Part shown: one piece after another, positions 1-8,189 of the stretch
How the letters are laid out: the number at the start of each line of letters is the position of its first letter
How positions within the stretch are numbered: the first letter of the stretch is position 1
Source of the DNA: Thioalkalivibrio sp. K90mix
GTDB lineage: Bacteria > Pseudomonadota > Gammaproteobacteria > Ectothiorhodospirales > Ectothiorhodospiraceae
DNA length: 64,000 nt
Assembly: GCF_000025545.1 (NCBI RefSeq)
Contig: NC_013889.1
Span: forward strand, 358,501-422,500
Direction of reading: 5' to 3'
The notes under the pieces: generated by a model
Seen by the model: only the letters and a program-made list of their open reading frames with translations
What the model was told of the DNA's origin: nothing
The model's database searches: none
Position numbers and translations under genes: made by a program

Positions 1-245
1 CAGAAGGCGCGACGGCCGAGGATGTGGGCGATCGGCTCGCCCGTCTCACGGCGTCTGCACAGGGCGTCGGCGCGTTCGCGCTGCGACGCGGTGGGTGCCT
101 CAAGTCCGCGGGCGATCAGGGCGCTGGTGTCGAGGCCGGTCGCCGCGCCAAGCAGCAGGCGGGCCTCGAGCCCCGGTTCTTCCGATCCGGCTGCCTGCAG
201 ACGGTCGCGCAACTCGCGCAGCAGGGCGTCCAGCGTGGTGGTCAC
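1..245 (-). CDS. prmC: PrmC (HemK) release-factor glutamine methyltransferase, N-terminal part only
   Basis: The N-terminal 81 codons of the enzyme that methylates the GGQ glutamine of release factors RF1 and RF2; the rest lies beyond the window edge. Translation from a GTG at 243-245 gives the helical N-terminal domain with EARLLLGAATGLD and the run RRETGEPIAHILGRRAF, typical of PrmC before its SAM-binding domain. It starts 6 bases after the prfA stop, the classical hemA-prfA-prmC order, so RF1 and its modifier are co-transcribed. The catalytic NPPY motif is outside the window. Confidence 0.85.
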   Translation of the reverse strand, partial: MTTTLDALLRELRDRLQAAGSEEPGLEARLLLGAATGLDTSALIARGLEAPTASQRERADALCRRRETGEPIAHILGRRAF

Positions 246-251
246 TCCGGA

Positions 252-1337
252 TCAGCCCTCGGACAGGGTGGCGAGCTGCTCGGCCTGGTATTCGTGGATC
301 AGCGGGTCGATCACCGGGTCGAGGTCGCCGGCCATCACCTGTTCGAGCTTGTAGAGGGTCAGGTTGATGCGGTGGTCGGTCACGCGGCCCTGTGGGAAGT
401 TGTAGGTGCGGATGCGCTCGGAGCGGTCGCCGCTGCCGACCAGGCTCTTGCGCTCGGCGCTCTGCGCGGCGGCCTGGGCCTCGCGCTCGGCCTCGAACAG
501 ACGGGCGGCGAGGTAGGTCATCGCCTTGGCGCGGTTCTTGTGCTGCGAGCGTTCTTCCTGACACTCGACCACGATGCCGGTCGGCAGGTGAGTCAGGCGG
601 ACCGCGGAGTCGGTCTTGTTGACATGCTGGCCACCGGCCCCGGAGGCGCGGAAGGTGTCCACGCGCAGGTCGGCCGGGTTGATATCCGGCATCTCGACCT
701 CGTCCAGCTCCGGCAGGATGGCGACGGTGGCGGCCGAGGTGTGGATGCGGCCCTGGGATTCGGTCTCGGGGACGCGCTGCACACGGTGGGCGCCGGATTC
801 GAACTTGAGTCGCGAGTAGGCGCCCTGGCCGGCCAGGCGCGCGATTACCTCGCGGTAACCGCCGTGCTCGCCCTCGCTGGCGCTGAGGATCTCCAGTTTC
901 CAGTTCTGCTGCTCGGCGTAGCGGGTGTACATACGCAGCAGGTCGCCGGCGAAGATCGCGGCCTCGTCGCCGCCGGTGCCGGCGCGGATCTCGAGGAACA
1001 CGTTGGCATTGTCGTGCGGGTCCTTCGGGATCAGGTGACGATGGAGCTCGGCCTCCAGTGCCTCGGCCTGGTCCGCCAGGGTCTCGATCTCGGCCTCGGC
1101 CATTGCGCGCAACTCTGGGTCATCCTCCGCGAGCATCGCGCGGGCCTCTTCCAGCGCGGCCTGGTTGTCGTGCCAGGCCTTCCAGGCTTCGGCGACGGGC
1201 TCGAGCTGGCTGTATTCCTGTGACAGCCGGCGCAGTTGATCGGCGTCTTCGGCGGCGTCCGGGGTGGCCAGCAGTTGTGCGATCTCGGCATGGCGCTCGG
1301 CCAGGCCCTCGAGCTTGTTGCGGAACGAGGCCTTCAC
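252..1337 (-). CDS. prfA: Peptide chain release factor 1 (RF1)
   Basis: Recognises UAA and UAG stop codons and triggers peptide release on the ribosome. The 361-residue length matches the family. The GGQ loop is in [15 protein letters not shown], and codon recognition uses the P-x-T tripeptide, here PET within [15 protein letters not shown]. The start is a GTG at 1335-1337 that overlaps the hemA stop codon by GTGA, indicating translational coupling. Its modifier PrmC follows directly. Confidence 0.96.
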   Translation of the reverse strand: MKASFRNKLEGLAERHAEIAQLLATPDAAEDADQLRRLSQEYSQLEPVAEAWKAWHDNQAALEEARAMLAEDDPELRAMAEAEIETLADQAEALEAELHRHLIPKDPHDNANVFLEIRAGTGGDEAAIFAGDLLRMYTRYAEQQNWKLEILSASEGEHGGYREVIARLAGQGAYSRLKFESGAHRVQRVPETESQGRIHTSAATVAILPELDEVEMPDINPADLRVDTFRASGAGGQHVNKTDSAVRLTHLPTGIVVECQEERSQHKNRAKAMTYLAARLFEAEREAQAAAQSAERKSLVGSGDRSERIRTYNFPQGRVTDHRINLTLYKLEQVMAGDLDPVIDPLIHEYQAEQLATLSEG

Positions 1338-2632
1338 GAACGGGAGCCGGATTCGGGGTCGTGGCCGGGATCGTCTTCCGGGCTGGGCAGCTGGAACAGC
1401 CGGTGGGCGGCATCGAGCAGGCGCGCGTCGCCCTCGTGGGCGGCGGTGTTCAGCGACTTGCAGGGGGCGTGCATCAGCTTGTTGGTCAGGCTGTGGGCCA
1501 GCAGTTGCATGGCCTCTTCCGGCGACTTGCCGGCGCGCAGCATCGCCTCGGCCCTGGCCAGGGATTCGGCCTTGACGGCCTCGGCGCGCTGACGCAGCTG
1601 GCGGATGCTGTCGACAGAGTCGCGGGCGCGCAGCCAGCGCATGAATTCGCTGGCGCGCTGGGTGATGATCTCCTCGGCCTGTGCGGCGGCGGCCTGGCGC
1701 GAGGCCATGTTCTCGTCGATCACTTCCTGGAGGTCGTCCACTGTATAGAGGTAGACGTCCTCGAGCTGGCCGACCTCGGGTTCGATGTCGCGTGGGACGG
1801 CGATGTCGACCATGAACATCGGCTTGTGCCGGCGCTTGCGCAGGGCACGCTCCACTGCCCCCTTGCCGAGGATCGGCAGCGGTGCGGCGGTCGACGAGAT
1901 CACGATGTCGGCCTCGGCCAGGCGATCCGGCAACTGGTTCAGGCTGATCGCCTCGCCGTCGAACCGTTCGGCTACGGCCTGGGCGCGCTCCTCGGTGCGG
2001 TTGGCCACGATCACCCGTCCGATCCCGTGGCCGGACAGGTGCTGCAGCGCCAGTTCGATCGTCTCCCCGGCACCGATCACCAGCGCGGTCAGCGGCTTCA
2101 GGTCGCCAAAGATCTGGCGCGCCAGCGAGACCGCGGCAAAGGCCACCGAGACGGCGCTCTGGCCGATCGCGGTCTGCGTGCGCACGTCCTTCGCGGTGGC
2201 AAAGGCATGCTGGAACAGGCGCTCCAGCGAGCGGCCCAGCGTGCCGGCGTCGTGGGCATGCTGGTAAGCCGTTTTCATCTGCCCGAGAATCTGGGGCTCG
2301 CCGAGGACCAGCGAGTCCAGGCCGCTCGCCACGCGCAGGGTGTGGCGTACCGCCGAGCCGTCGTGGTGCAGGTAGAGGTAGGGCCTGAGTTCGTCGCGGT
2401 CAATGCCGTGGTAGCCGCCCAGCCAGTCGAGAACGCGGTGTTCCGACTGCTTGCCACCCTCGCGGAAATACACCTCGGTGCGGTTACAGGTCGACAGGAT
2501 CGCGGTTTCTGGCAACAGGACGCCCGAGCGCAGCGAGTGCAGAGCCTCGCCGAGCTGGCTTTCATTCACCGACAGCCGTTCGCGGATCGCGACCGGGGCG
2601 GTCTTGTGATTGATACCAAGAGTGAACAGCAT
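1334..2632 (-). CDS. hemA: Glutamyl-tRNA reductase
   Basis: First committed step of C5-pathway tetrapyrrole synthesis: NADPH reduction of glutamyl-tRNA to glutamate-1-semialdehyde, the substrate of HemL (50.5-51.8 kb here). The 432-residue protein starts [20 protein letters not shown] and carries the catalytic cysteine at about residue 49 in [11 protein letters not shown]. Next come the family motif [15 protein letters not shown] and an NADPH domain with [11 protein letters not shown]. The C-terminal helices are the dimerisation domain. The reading frame is open further upstream, but ATG 2632 is the conserved family start. Confidence 0.96.
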   Translation of the reverse strand: MLFTLGINHKTAPVAIRERLSVNESQLGEALHSLRSGVLLPETAILSTCNRTEVYFREGGKQSEHRVLDWLGGYHGIDRDELRPYLYLHHDGSAVRHTLRVASGLDSLVLGEPQILGQMKTAYQHAHDAGTLGRSLERLFQHAFATAKDVRTQTAIGQSAVSVAFAAVSLARQIFGDLKPLTALVIGAGETIELALQHLSGHGIGRVIVANRTEERAQAVAERFDGEAISLNQLPDRLAEADIVISSTAAPLPILGKGAVERALRKRRHKPMFMVDIAVPRDIEPEVGQLEDVYLYTVDDLQEVIDENMASRQAAAAQAEEIITQRASEFMRWLRARDSVDSIRQLRQRAEAVKAESLARAEAMLRAGKSPEEAMQLLAHSLTNKLMHAPCKSLNTAAHEGDARLLDAAHRLFQLPSPEDDPGHDPESGSRS

Positions 2633-2814
2633 GCTGACGCTATTGTGCCGCAAATGCCCGGAAAAGGCCCCCAAAACATACAAGCCACCGGGAGAGGAGT
2701 GCATTCCCTTGGTGGTGGGAGCGTAGTGTACTGGCCCGTGCCGTCCGTTACAGTGTCCAGCCGCTGTGCCGCACGGTTGCCGGTTTGGAACCGCGGCGCA
2801 CGGCGAGCGTCCCA

Positions 2815-2855
2815 CTAGGGGAACACTGAGTAACGTACACGCTCGCGCTCGAGTC
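2815..2855. mobile_element. Solo end of the 288-bp inverted-repeat element
   Basis: Forty-one bases beginning CTAGGGGAACACTGAG and ending GCTCGAGTC match the right terminal repeat and adjacent interior of the complete copies at 22.3 and 50.1 kb, in inverted orientation. The similarity stops abruptly. It lies 40 bp upstream of the chosen TPR lipoprotein start, so it occupies that gene's leader or promoter region. Confidence 0.7.
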
Positions 2856-2894
2856 TCACTGTTCATGAAATGGAGTAATCCGATCGGACCCGAA

Positions 2895-4613
2895 ATGATT
2901 CGACCCCTTTTTGTGGCACTGGCCGCGCTCGTGCTGGTGGGCTGCGCCCACATGCCCCTGGGCGCCTCGGAGGGCGAGGCCCTGGAGACGGATCGCCCCG
3001 TGATCCTCCCGATCATGCCGGCGCAGGACCCGGAAGCGGCCCTGATGCTGGGGGTGCTGGTCGGCGAGATCGCCGTGCGCTCCGGGCAGTACGAAGAGGC
3101 CGCGCGCTACTACGGCGCCGCGGCCCTGCTCAGCGACGACCCGGCCATCGCCGAACGGGCCACCCGCATTGCGCTGTTCGCCCGGGATCGCAACCAGGCC
3201 CTGCAGTCTTCCGAGCGCTGGCGCCAGCTGGCACCGGAGAGCCTGGATGCCCTGCAGTTGTCCACGGTGCTGCGTCTGGACCTCGGGCAGCCGGATCCGG
3301 CTGCCGAGCAAATGGGAACGGTGATCGACCTGCAGGCCGTGCAGGGTGGAGACCCCTACGCGGCGCTTGGCGCGGTTGTCGGGCAGACACACAACCGCGA
3401 GGCCGCGCTGGAGGCCCTGGAAAAGCTGACGGATCAGCGTCAGGACGACGTTGGTGTGCATCGCGTATTTGCCGAGGCGGCACTGCGCTTCGCGCCCGGC
3501 GATCCGGCACTGGAGGCGACCGCGCGGGGTGTGGAGCGCTTCCCGGAATCCGTGTCTTTGCGGCTGCTGCGCGCCCGCGCCCTGGACGAGGCGGGGCAGT
3601 CCGACGAGGCGCTGGAGGAGCTGCGCGCGACGGTGGCCAACCATCCGGAGAGCCGCGAGGCCCGTTTTGGCTATGCCCGTATGCTGGCGGAGCACGATGA
3701 TCGCGAGATGGCGCGCGAAGAGATGGACCGCCTGGTCGAGCAGGACCCGGAGGATGTGCAGCTGCTGCTGGCCCTGGCACTGATGAACCTCGAGGCCGAA
3801 CAACTGGGGCCGGCCCGGACCTATCTGGAGCGTCTGGACGCCCTGGGCGAGCGCGAGGACGACATTGCCTACTACCTGGGGCGGCTGCACGAGATGGAAG
3901 ACGACCCGGAAGGCGCGCGCCAGGCCTACGAGCGGGTCGGGGGTGGCGGCCACGCCGATGATGCCCGCCTGCGCGCGGCGCGCATGACGCTGGAGATCGA
4001 GGGCGAGTCGGCCGCGCGCGAGCGCTTCGAGCAGATGCAGCAGGGTCCGGATACCGAGCTTGCCCGACGTGCCTATGTTGGCGAGGCGAACCTGCTGCGT
4101 GAAAAGGGCGAGTACACGGCGGCGCGCGAACGCCTGAATCGGGGACTGGTGCAGTTCCCCGGCGATACCCGGTTGCTGTACATGCGCGGCCTGGTGCACG
4201 AGCGCCAGGATGACATCGAGGCCGCCGAGGCGGATTTTCGCGCGATCCTGGACAACGATCCGGAGAACGTCGCCGCGCTGAATGCGCTGGGCTATACGCT
4301 GGCGGACCGCACCGACCGCTACGAGGAAGCGCTGGACCTGATCGAACGGGCCTACGCGCAGGAGCCCGACGACGCAGCGATCATCGACAGCTATGGCTGG
4401 GTCCTCTATCGCCTCGGGCGGCTGGACGAGGCCGAGGACTTCCTGCGTCGCGCCTACGATCTCTCCGACGACGGCGAGATCGCGAGCAACCTCGCCGTGG
4501 TGCTCTGGGAGCGGGGCGAACGCGACGAGGCACGCTCCATTCTGGAGGCGGCGCTGGAGCGCGAGCCGGATCACGAGCGCCTGCTGCGGGTGCGTGACGA
4601 ACTCCTCGAGTGA
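2895..4613 (+). CDS. TPR-repeat lipoprotein (PA4667-like)
   Basis: A 572-residue predicted lipoprotein. The leader MIRPLFVALAALVLVGC ends in a lipobox with Cys17, and the remainder is a long solenoid of tetratricopeptide-like helices (for example NALGYTLADRTDRYEEALDLIERAY and IIDSYGWVLYRLGRLDEAEDF). It sits in the position of PA4667 of Pseudomonas, between hemA (divergent) and lolB. The start was chosen for the signal peptide; ATG 2865 would add ten residues and has no clear ribosome site. The last bases overlap the lolB start. The family is envelope-associated with no enzyme activity known to me; a scaffold role is inference. Confidence 0.8.
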   Translation: MIRPLFVALAALVLVGCAHMPLGASEGEALETDRPVILPIMPAQDPEAALMLGVLVGEIAVRSGQYEEAARYYGAAALLSDDPAIAERATRIALFARDRNQALQSSERWRQLAPESLDALQLSTVLRLDLGQPDPAAEQMGTVIDLQAVQGGDPYAALGAVVGQTHNREAALEALEKLTDQRQDDVGVHRVFAEAALRFAPGDPALEATARGVERFPESVSLRLLRARALDEAGQSDEALEELRATVANHPESREARFGYARMLAEHDDREMAREEMDRLVEQDPEDVQLLLALALMNLEAEQLGPARTYLERLDALGEREDDIAYYLGRLHEMEDDPEGARQAYERVGGGGHADDARLRAARMTLEIEGESAARERFEQMQQGPDTELARRAYVGEANLLREKGEYTAARERLNRGLVQFPGDTRLLYMRGLVHERQDDIEAAEADFRAILDNDPENVAALNALGYTLADRTDRYEEALDLIERAYAQEPDDAAIIDSYGWVLYRLGRLDEAEDFLRRAYDLSDDGEIASNLAVVLWERGERDEARSILEAALEREPDHERLLRVRDELLE

Positions 4614-5263
4614 TGTTGTCTGGATCCCCAGAGTCCCGTGCGCCCTCGTGGGCGGGAGTGACCCGCTGGGTGTCGGGTGTCGTCGTGGCGCTGGTGCTGA
4701 TCGGTTGTACGGCCCCAATGCCCCGTACTGAAGATCCCGCTGCACGGCAGGCCTTCGACGAGCGCGCCGAAGTCGTGAAAGCCTTTGACGAGTGGCGCCT
4801 GGCGGCCCGTCTGGGGCTCTCCACCGAGACGGAGTACTGGTCCGCGCAGCTGAACTGGCGCGTGCAGCAGGAGCGCCATGTCCTCGACCTGTCCGGCCCG
4901 ATGGGGCGCGGGGGTGGCCGCCTGACGCTGGCCCCGGATCAACCCGCGGTGCTGGTGACACGGGCCGGCGAGCAGTATCAGGCCGAGGACCCGGATGCCC
5001 TGGTCGCCTACCTGACGAACGAGTCGATACCGGTGTCCGGCATGCGCTACTGGGTGCGAGGTCTGCTCGCGCCGGGCGCCGATTACGATCTCGAGACGGA
5101 CGAGGACGGCTTGCCCCGGCGCATCGAGCAGTCCGGCTGGGTGATCGAGTTCGGCGAGTTCGATGAGGTTGACGGCATGGCGCTGCCGGTGCGCATGGAC
5201 CTCGAGCGCGAGGGCGTGGAACTGCGCGTGCGAATCGCCAACTGGCACATGGCGACGCGATGA
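4613..5263 (+). CDS. lolB: Outer-membrane lipoprotein receptor LolB
   Basis: Accepts lipoproteins from periplasmic LolA and inserts them in the outer membrane. The 216-residue protein has a leader with lipobox ALVLIGC (Cys32) and the LolB-fold stretches DEWRLAARLGLSTETEYWSAQL and SGMRYWVRGLLAPG. The start ATG overlaps the preceding TGA (TGATG); an in-frame GTG at 4610 would add one residue. The stop overlaps the ispE start (ATGA). The TPR protein-lolB-ispE order is conserved in pseudomonads. Confidence 0.9.
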   Translation: MLSGSPESRAPSWAGVTRWVSGVVVALVLIGCTAPMPRTEDPAARQAFDERAEVVKAFDEWRLAARLGLSTETEYWSAQLNWRVQQERHVLDLSGPMGRGGGRLTLAPDQPAVLVTRAGEQYQAEDPDALVAYLTNESIPVSGMRYWVRGLLAPGADYDLETDEDGLPRRIEQSGWVIEFGEFDEVDGMALPVRMDLEREGVELRVRIANWHMATR

Positions 5264-6150
5264 ACGGCGATTTCGATGTGGCCTTCCCTGCGCCGGCCAA
5301 GATCAACCGATTTCTGCATATCACGGGGCGCCGTCCCGATGGTTACCATGAGCTGCAGAGCGTGTTTCAGTTTGTCGGGCTGGCGGATTCGCTGCGTTTC
5401 GAACCGCTGGAGCGGGGGCGATTCGAAATGTCGACCGAGGGAGTCGACGGGGACAACAACCTGTGCCTCCGTGCCGCGCGGGCGCTGGCGGATGCCGCCG
5501 GTTCACCGTTTGGCGTGCGGGTGCACCTCGATAAATGCATCCCGATCGGGGGCGGCCTGGGTGGGGGCAGCTCCGATGCCGCGACCACGCTGGTGGCACT
5601 GAACCATCTGTTCGACCTCGGGCGGTCGGAGGATGAGCTGGCCGCGATCGGATTGGGACTGGGGGCCGATGTGCCGGTGTTTGTGCGCGGCCGGGCGGCC
5701 TGGGCCGAAGGCGTGGGGGATCGCCTGGTGCCGGTGGAGCCCGATCTGGCCTGGTTGCTGCTGCTGGACCCCGGGGTTTCGGTCGCCACCGGCCCCATCT
5801 TTGGCGCGGCGGAATTGACACGCGACTGTCCCGCCGAGACAATTTCGCCCGAAATCGATGCCGCGCGCTTTCGTAATGTCTTCGAGCCGCTGGTTCGCCG
5901 GCAGTACCCCGCCATTGGCGAGGCGCTGGACTGGATGGGCGGGCAAACGGAGCGCGCGCGGCTGAGCGGCACCGGGGGCTGTATATTCGGGATGTTCCCG
6001 AACAAGGCCGCCGCCCGCCAGGCGCAGGCCGCACAGCCCAGACCGTGGCGGAGCTGGGTGACGTCGCTGACGAATGTCTCGCCCCTGCGGCAGTGGCTCC
6101 CGGGCAGGGGCGCCGCCGAGGGTGCCGAACAACGAGTTATTGGGCCGTAG
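5260..6150 (+). CDS. ispE: 4-diphosphocytidyl-2-C-methyl-D-erythritol kinase
   Basis: GHMP kinase of the MEP isoprenoid pathway. The 296-residue protein has the substrate motif PAPAKINRFLHITGRRPDGYH at the N-terminus and the ATP-binding loop GGGLGGGSSDA near residues 96-106. NVSPLRQWL matches the usual C-terminal end of the family. About 14 residues then run on, and the stop codon TAG at 6148-6150 is supplied by the first 10 bases of the tRNA-Gln-like repeat beginning at 6141, so the gene's end and the repeat overlap. Confidence 0.95.
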   Translation: MNGDFDVAFPAPAKINRFLHITGRRPDGYHELQSVFQFVGLADSLRFEPLERGRFEMSTEGVDGDNNLCLRAARALADAAGSPFGVRVHLDKCIPIGGGLGGGSSDAATTLVALNHLFDLGRSEDELAAIGLGLGADVPVFVRGRAAWAEGVGDRLVPVEPDLAWLLLLDPGVSVATGPIFGAAELTRDCPAETISPEIDAARFRNVFEPLVRRQYPAIGEALDWMGGQTERARLSGTGGCIFGMFPNKAAARQAQAAQPRPWRSWVTSLTNVSPLRQWLPGRGAAEGAEQRVIGP

Positions 6151-6280
6151 CCAAGCGGTAAGGCAACGGGTTTTGATCCCGTCATGCGCAGGTTCGACCC
6201 GAGCGGCGCAGCCGCGAGAGCACGCCACCGCAGGTGGCGCCCGAAGGGTGGCGCGCAGCGCCATCATCCCGCCGGCCCGG
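6141..6280 (+). pseudogene. tRNA-Gln-like copy 1, T-loop interrupted
   Basis: Bases 6141-6197 equal the intact tRNA-Gln through TTCGA of the T-loop. A 68-nt insert (6198-6265) follows, then ATCCCGCCGGCCCGG, the rest of T-loop, T-stem and acceptor. Position 72 is G instead of A, the T-stem has one mismatch, and no CCA is encoded. Not expected to give a functional tRNA unless the insert is removed. Its first 10 bases include the ispE stop codon. Confidence 0.75.
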
Positions 6281-6355
6281 ATCGGCGGCAGCCGATCCGC
6301 CATGGGTTCCGGAAGCGGGACCCGGGCAGGGTCGGGGCAGGCAACAACGAGCAAT

Positions 6356-6495
6356 TGGGCCGTAGCCAAGCGGTAAGGCAACGGGTTTTGATCCCGTCAT
6401 GCGCAGGTTCGACCCGAGCGGCGCAGCCGCGAGAGCACGCCACCGCAGGTGGCGCCCGAAGGGTGGCGCGCAGCGCCATCATCCTGTCGGCCCGG
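6356..6495 (+). pseudogene. tRNA-Gln-like copy 2, T-loop interrupted
   Basis: Same design as copy 1: an identical 57-base 5' part, a 68-nt insert at 6413-6480, then ATCCTGTCGGCCCGG. The T-stem could form with one G-U pair; base 72 is G and CCA is missing. The insert sequence is identical to that of copy 1 in what I can compare. Confidence 0.75.
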
Positions 6496-6570
6496 ATCGG
6501 CGGCAGCCGATCCGCCATGGGTTCCGGAAGCGGGACCCGGGCAGGGTCGAGGCAGGCAACAACGAGCAAT

Positions 6571-6711
6571 TGGGCCGTAGCCAAGCGGTAAGGCAACGGG
6601 TTTTGATCCCGTCATGCGCAGGTTCGACGCGAGCGGCGCAGCCGCGACCGACCGTCGCCGCAGGTGACGGCCCGAAGGGTGGCGCGTAGCGCCATCATCC
6701 TGCCGGCCCGG
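6571..6711 (+). pseudogene. tRNA-Gln-like copy 3, T-loop interrupted
   Basis: Identical 57-base 5' part, a 69-nt insert at 6628-6696, then ATCCTGCCGGCCCGG. Here the T-stem is fully complementary across the insert. The insert differs from copies 1 and 2 in its middle hairpin yet keeps the pairing, with loop GCA retained. Position 72 is G and no CCA is encoded. Confidence 0.75.
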
Positions 6712-6786
6712 ATCGGCGGCAGCCGATCCGCCATCGGTTCCGGAAGCGGGACCCGGGCAGGGTCGAGGCAGGCAACAACGAGTAAT

Positions 6787-6861
6787 TGGGCCGTAGCCAA
6801 GCGGTAAGGCAACGGGTTTTGATCCCGTCATGCGCAGGTTCGAATCCTGCCGGCCCAGCCA
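6787..6861 (+). tRNA. tRNA-Gln, anticodon UUG
   Basis: Seventy-five bases fold as a complete cloverleaf: acceptor TGGGCCG/CGGCCCA, D-loop AGCGGTAAG, anticodon stem ACGGG/CCCGT with loop TTTTGAT (anticodon TTG), T-arm GCAGG TTCGAAT CCTGC, G73 and encoded CCA. The U1-A72 weak first pair is typical of bacterial tRNA-Gln. It is the only intact copy in this array and lies between ispE and prs as in Pseudomonas. Confidence 0.97.
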
Positions 6862-7020
6862 TACAACGAAACCCGCGGCGCTCGGCGCCGCGGCACCGGC
6901 CAAAGGGCCGGCAGGATGAGAACCGGGTTCGACTCGAGCGGCGCAGCCGCGAGAGAGCGCCACTGCAGGCGGCGGCCCGAAGGGCGGCGCGAAGCGCCGT
7001 AATCCTGCCAGCCCAGCCAT
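6862..7020. repeat. Hairpin-rich tRNA 3' flank with a fifth insert copy
   Basis: After the tRNA come the hairpins CGCGGCGC/GCGCCGCG and CCGGCC/GGGCCGG. GGGCCGGCAGGAT (6905-6917) is the exact reverse complement of tRNA 3' bases 6844-6856. From 6928 a further TTCGA is followed by a 69-nt relative of the T-loop inserts and then ATCCTGCCAGCCCAGCCA, a tRNA 3'-end-like tail. Here the 5' part of a tRNA is missing. Confidence 0.75.
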
Positions 7021-7110
7021 ACACTACAAGCCCCGACGCCAAGCCGGGGTCCATTGTTGGAGTCAGGCGGCTTGGCCGCCCGTTCCGCACCACCCAGACC
7101 GGAAAAAACC

Positions 7111-8067
7111 GTGGTCGACAAGAGCCGAATGATGGTCTTCGCGGGGAACGCGAACCCCCGCCTGGCGCAGAGCGTCGCCGAGCACCTGGGCCTGCCGATG
7201 GGCAAGGCGATTGTGGGGCGCTTCAGCGATGGAGAGGTGCAGGTCGAAATCCTGGAGAACGTTCGCGGGCGCGACGTTTTTCTGATCCAGCCGACCGGGC
7301 AACCGACCAACGAGAACATCATGGAGCTGGTCATCATGGTGGACGCGCTGCGGCGCGCCTCGGCTGGCCGTATTACCACCGTGATCCCGTATTTCGGCTA
7401 TGCCCGCCAGGACCGCCGGGTGCGCTCGGCGCGGGTGCCGATCTCGGCCAAGGTGGTCGCGAACATGATCGAGGCGGTGGGTGCCGATCGCGTGCTGACC
7501 ATCGATGTGCATGCGGATCAGGTGCAGGGCTTCTTCAACGTCCCGGTGGACAACATCTATGCCTCGCCGGTGCTGCTGGGCGACGTCTGGCGGCACGTCT
7601 CCGGCAATCTGACCGTGGTTTCGCCGGACGTCGGCGGTGTCGTGCGCGCGCGCGCGATCGCCAAGCGCCTGGACGATGCCGATCTGGCGATCATCGACAA
7701 GCGCCGTCCGCGTGCGAACGAGTCCGAGGTGATGCATATCATCGGTGATGTGCGCGACAAGTCCTGCATCATCATCGACGACCTGGTGGATACTGCCGGC
7801 ACGCTGTGTCAGGCGGCCAAGGCCCTGAAGGCGCACGGTGCAGCGTCGGTGAGCGCCTATGCCACGCACCCCGTGCTTTCTGGTGCGGCAATTGATAACA
7901 TTAACGGTTCGGCGCTGGACGAGCTGGTGGTGACTGATACCCTGGCCCTGCAGCCGAATGCCCAGGCCTGTGCGAAGATCCGGCAGCTGTCAGTGGCGGA
8001 GATGCTGGCCGAGACCATTCGCCGGATCAACCGCGAGGAGTCGGTCAGTTCGCTGTTTGTAGATTGA
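7111..8067 (+). CDS. prs: Ribose-phosphate pyrophosphokinase (PRPP synthase)
   Basis: Makes PRPP from ribose 5-phosphate and ATP for nucleotide, histidine, tryptophan and NAD synthesis. Recognisable family segments are [49 protein letters not shown], the metal/ATP region [11 protein letters not shown], and the PRPP loop [12 protein letters not shown]. The GTG start at 7111 gives 318 residues against 315 in E. coli; ATG 7129 or 7132 is possible. It follows the tRNA-Gln array, whose readthrough could reach it. Confidence 0.93.
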   Translation: MVDKSRMMVFAGNANPRLAQSVAEHLGLPMGKAIVGRFSDGEVQVEILENVRGRDVFLIQPTGQPTNENIMELVIMVDALRRASAGRITTVIPYFGYARQDRRVRSARVPISAKVVANMIEAVGADRVLTIDVHADQVQGFFNVPVDNIYASPVLLGDVWRHVSGNLTVVSPDVGGVVRARAIAKRLDDADLAIIDKRRPRANESEVMHIIGDVRDKSCIIIDDLVDTAGTLCQAAKALKAHGAASVSAYATHPVLSGAAIDNINGSALDELVVTDTLALQPNAQACAKIRQLSVAEMLAETIRRINREESVSSLFVD

Positions 8068-8139
8068 CGCGTTGTGGGCTGACGCCCTGGGCGCAAGGCG
8101 ATACTGGCGCCACGATTTCGGGGGATTGTCCCCCAACCT

Positions 8140-8169
8140 CACGCCTCATCTGGTCGCGGATGAGGCGTG
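8140..8169. promoter_or_regulatory. Ten-base-pair stem-loop ahead of rplY
   Basis: CACGCCTCAT at 8140-8149 pairs perfectly with ATGAGGCGTG at 8160-8169, followed by TTCATTT and, 8 bases on, by the rplY Shine-Dalgarno GGAG. A smaller hairpin GGGGG/CCCCC lies at about 8120-8134. It could terminate prs transcripts or act as a leader structure for ribosomal protein L25; the T-run is weak. Confidence 0.45.
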
Positions 8170-8189
8170 TTCATTTGGAGAAAGCAACG

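Larger units (their letters stand above)
6141..6786 (+). repeat. Three tandem 215-bp tRNA-Gln-derived repeat units
   Basis: Units begin at 6141, 6356 and 6571, and the intact tRNA begins at 6787, so the period is 215, 215 and 216 bp. Each unit has the 57-base 5' part of tRNA-Gln (identical in all four), a GC-rich multi-hairpin insert, the tRNA 3' part, then about 75 bp with GATCGG/CCGATC palindromes and the linker CAACAACGAG before the next copy. The end of ispE contains a diverged version of that linker. High identity between units implies recent duplication or ongoing gene conversion. Confidence 0.9.

Noticed and set aside
2856..5324. A long minus-strand frame opposite the TPR lipoprotein and lolB
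   Set aside because: Shadow of plus-strand genes with clear families; no start signal or recognisable domain.
6141..6786. CRISPR array suggested by regular 215-bp periodicity
   Set aside because: Repeat units are long and near identical with no short unique spacers, and there are no cas genes nearby; it is a tandem duplication of a tRNA region.
6397..7093. Minus-strand reading frames across the tRNA array giving proteins with runs such as PAGFEPAHDGIKTRCLTAWL or QDSNLRMTGSKPVALPLGYG
   Set aside because: These are the antisense translations of tRNA-Gln, a well-known source of false protein entries; there is no ribosome site and the repeats recur only because the tRNA does.
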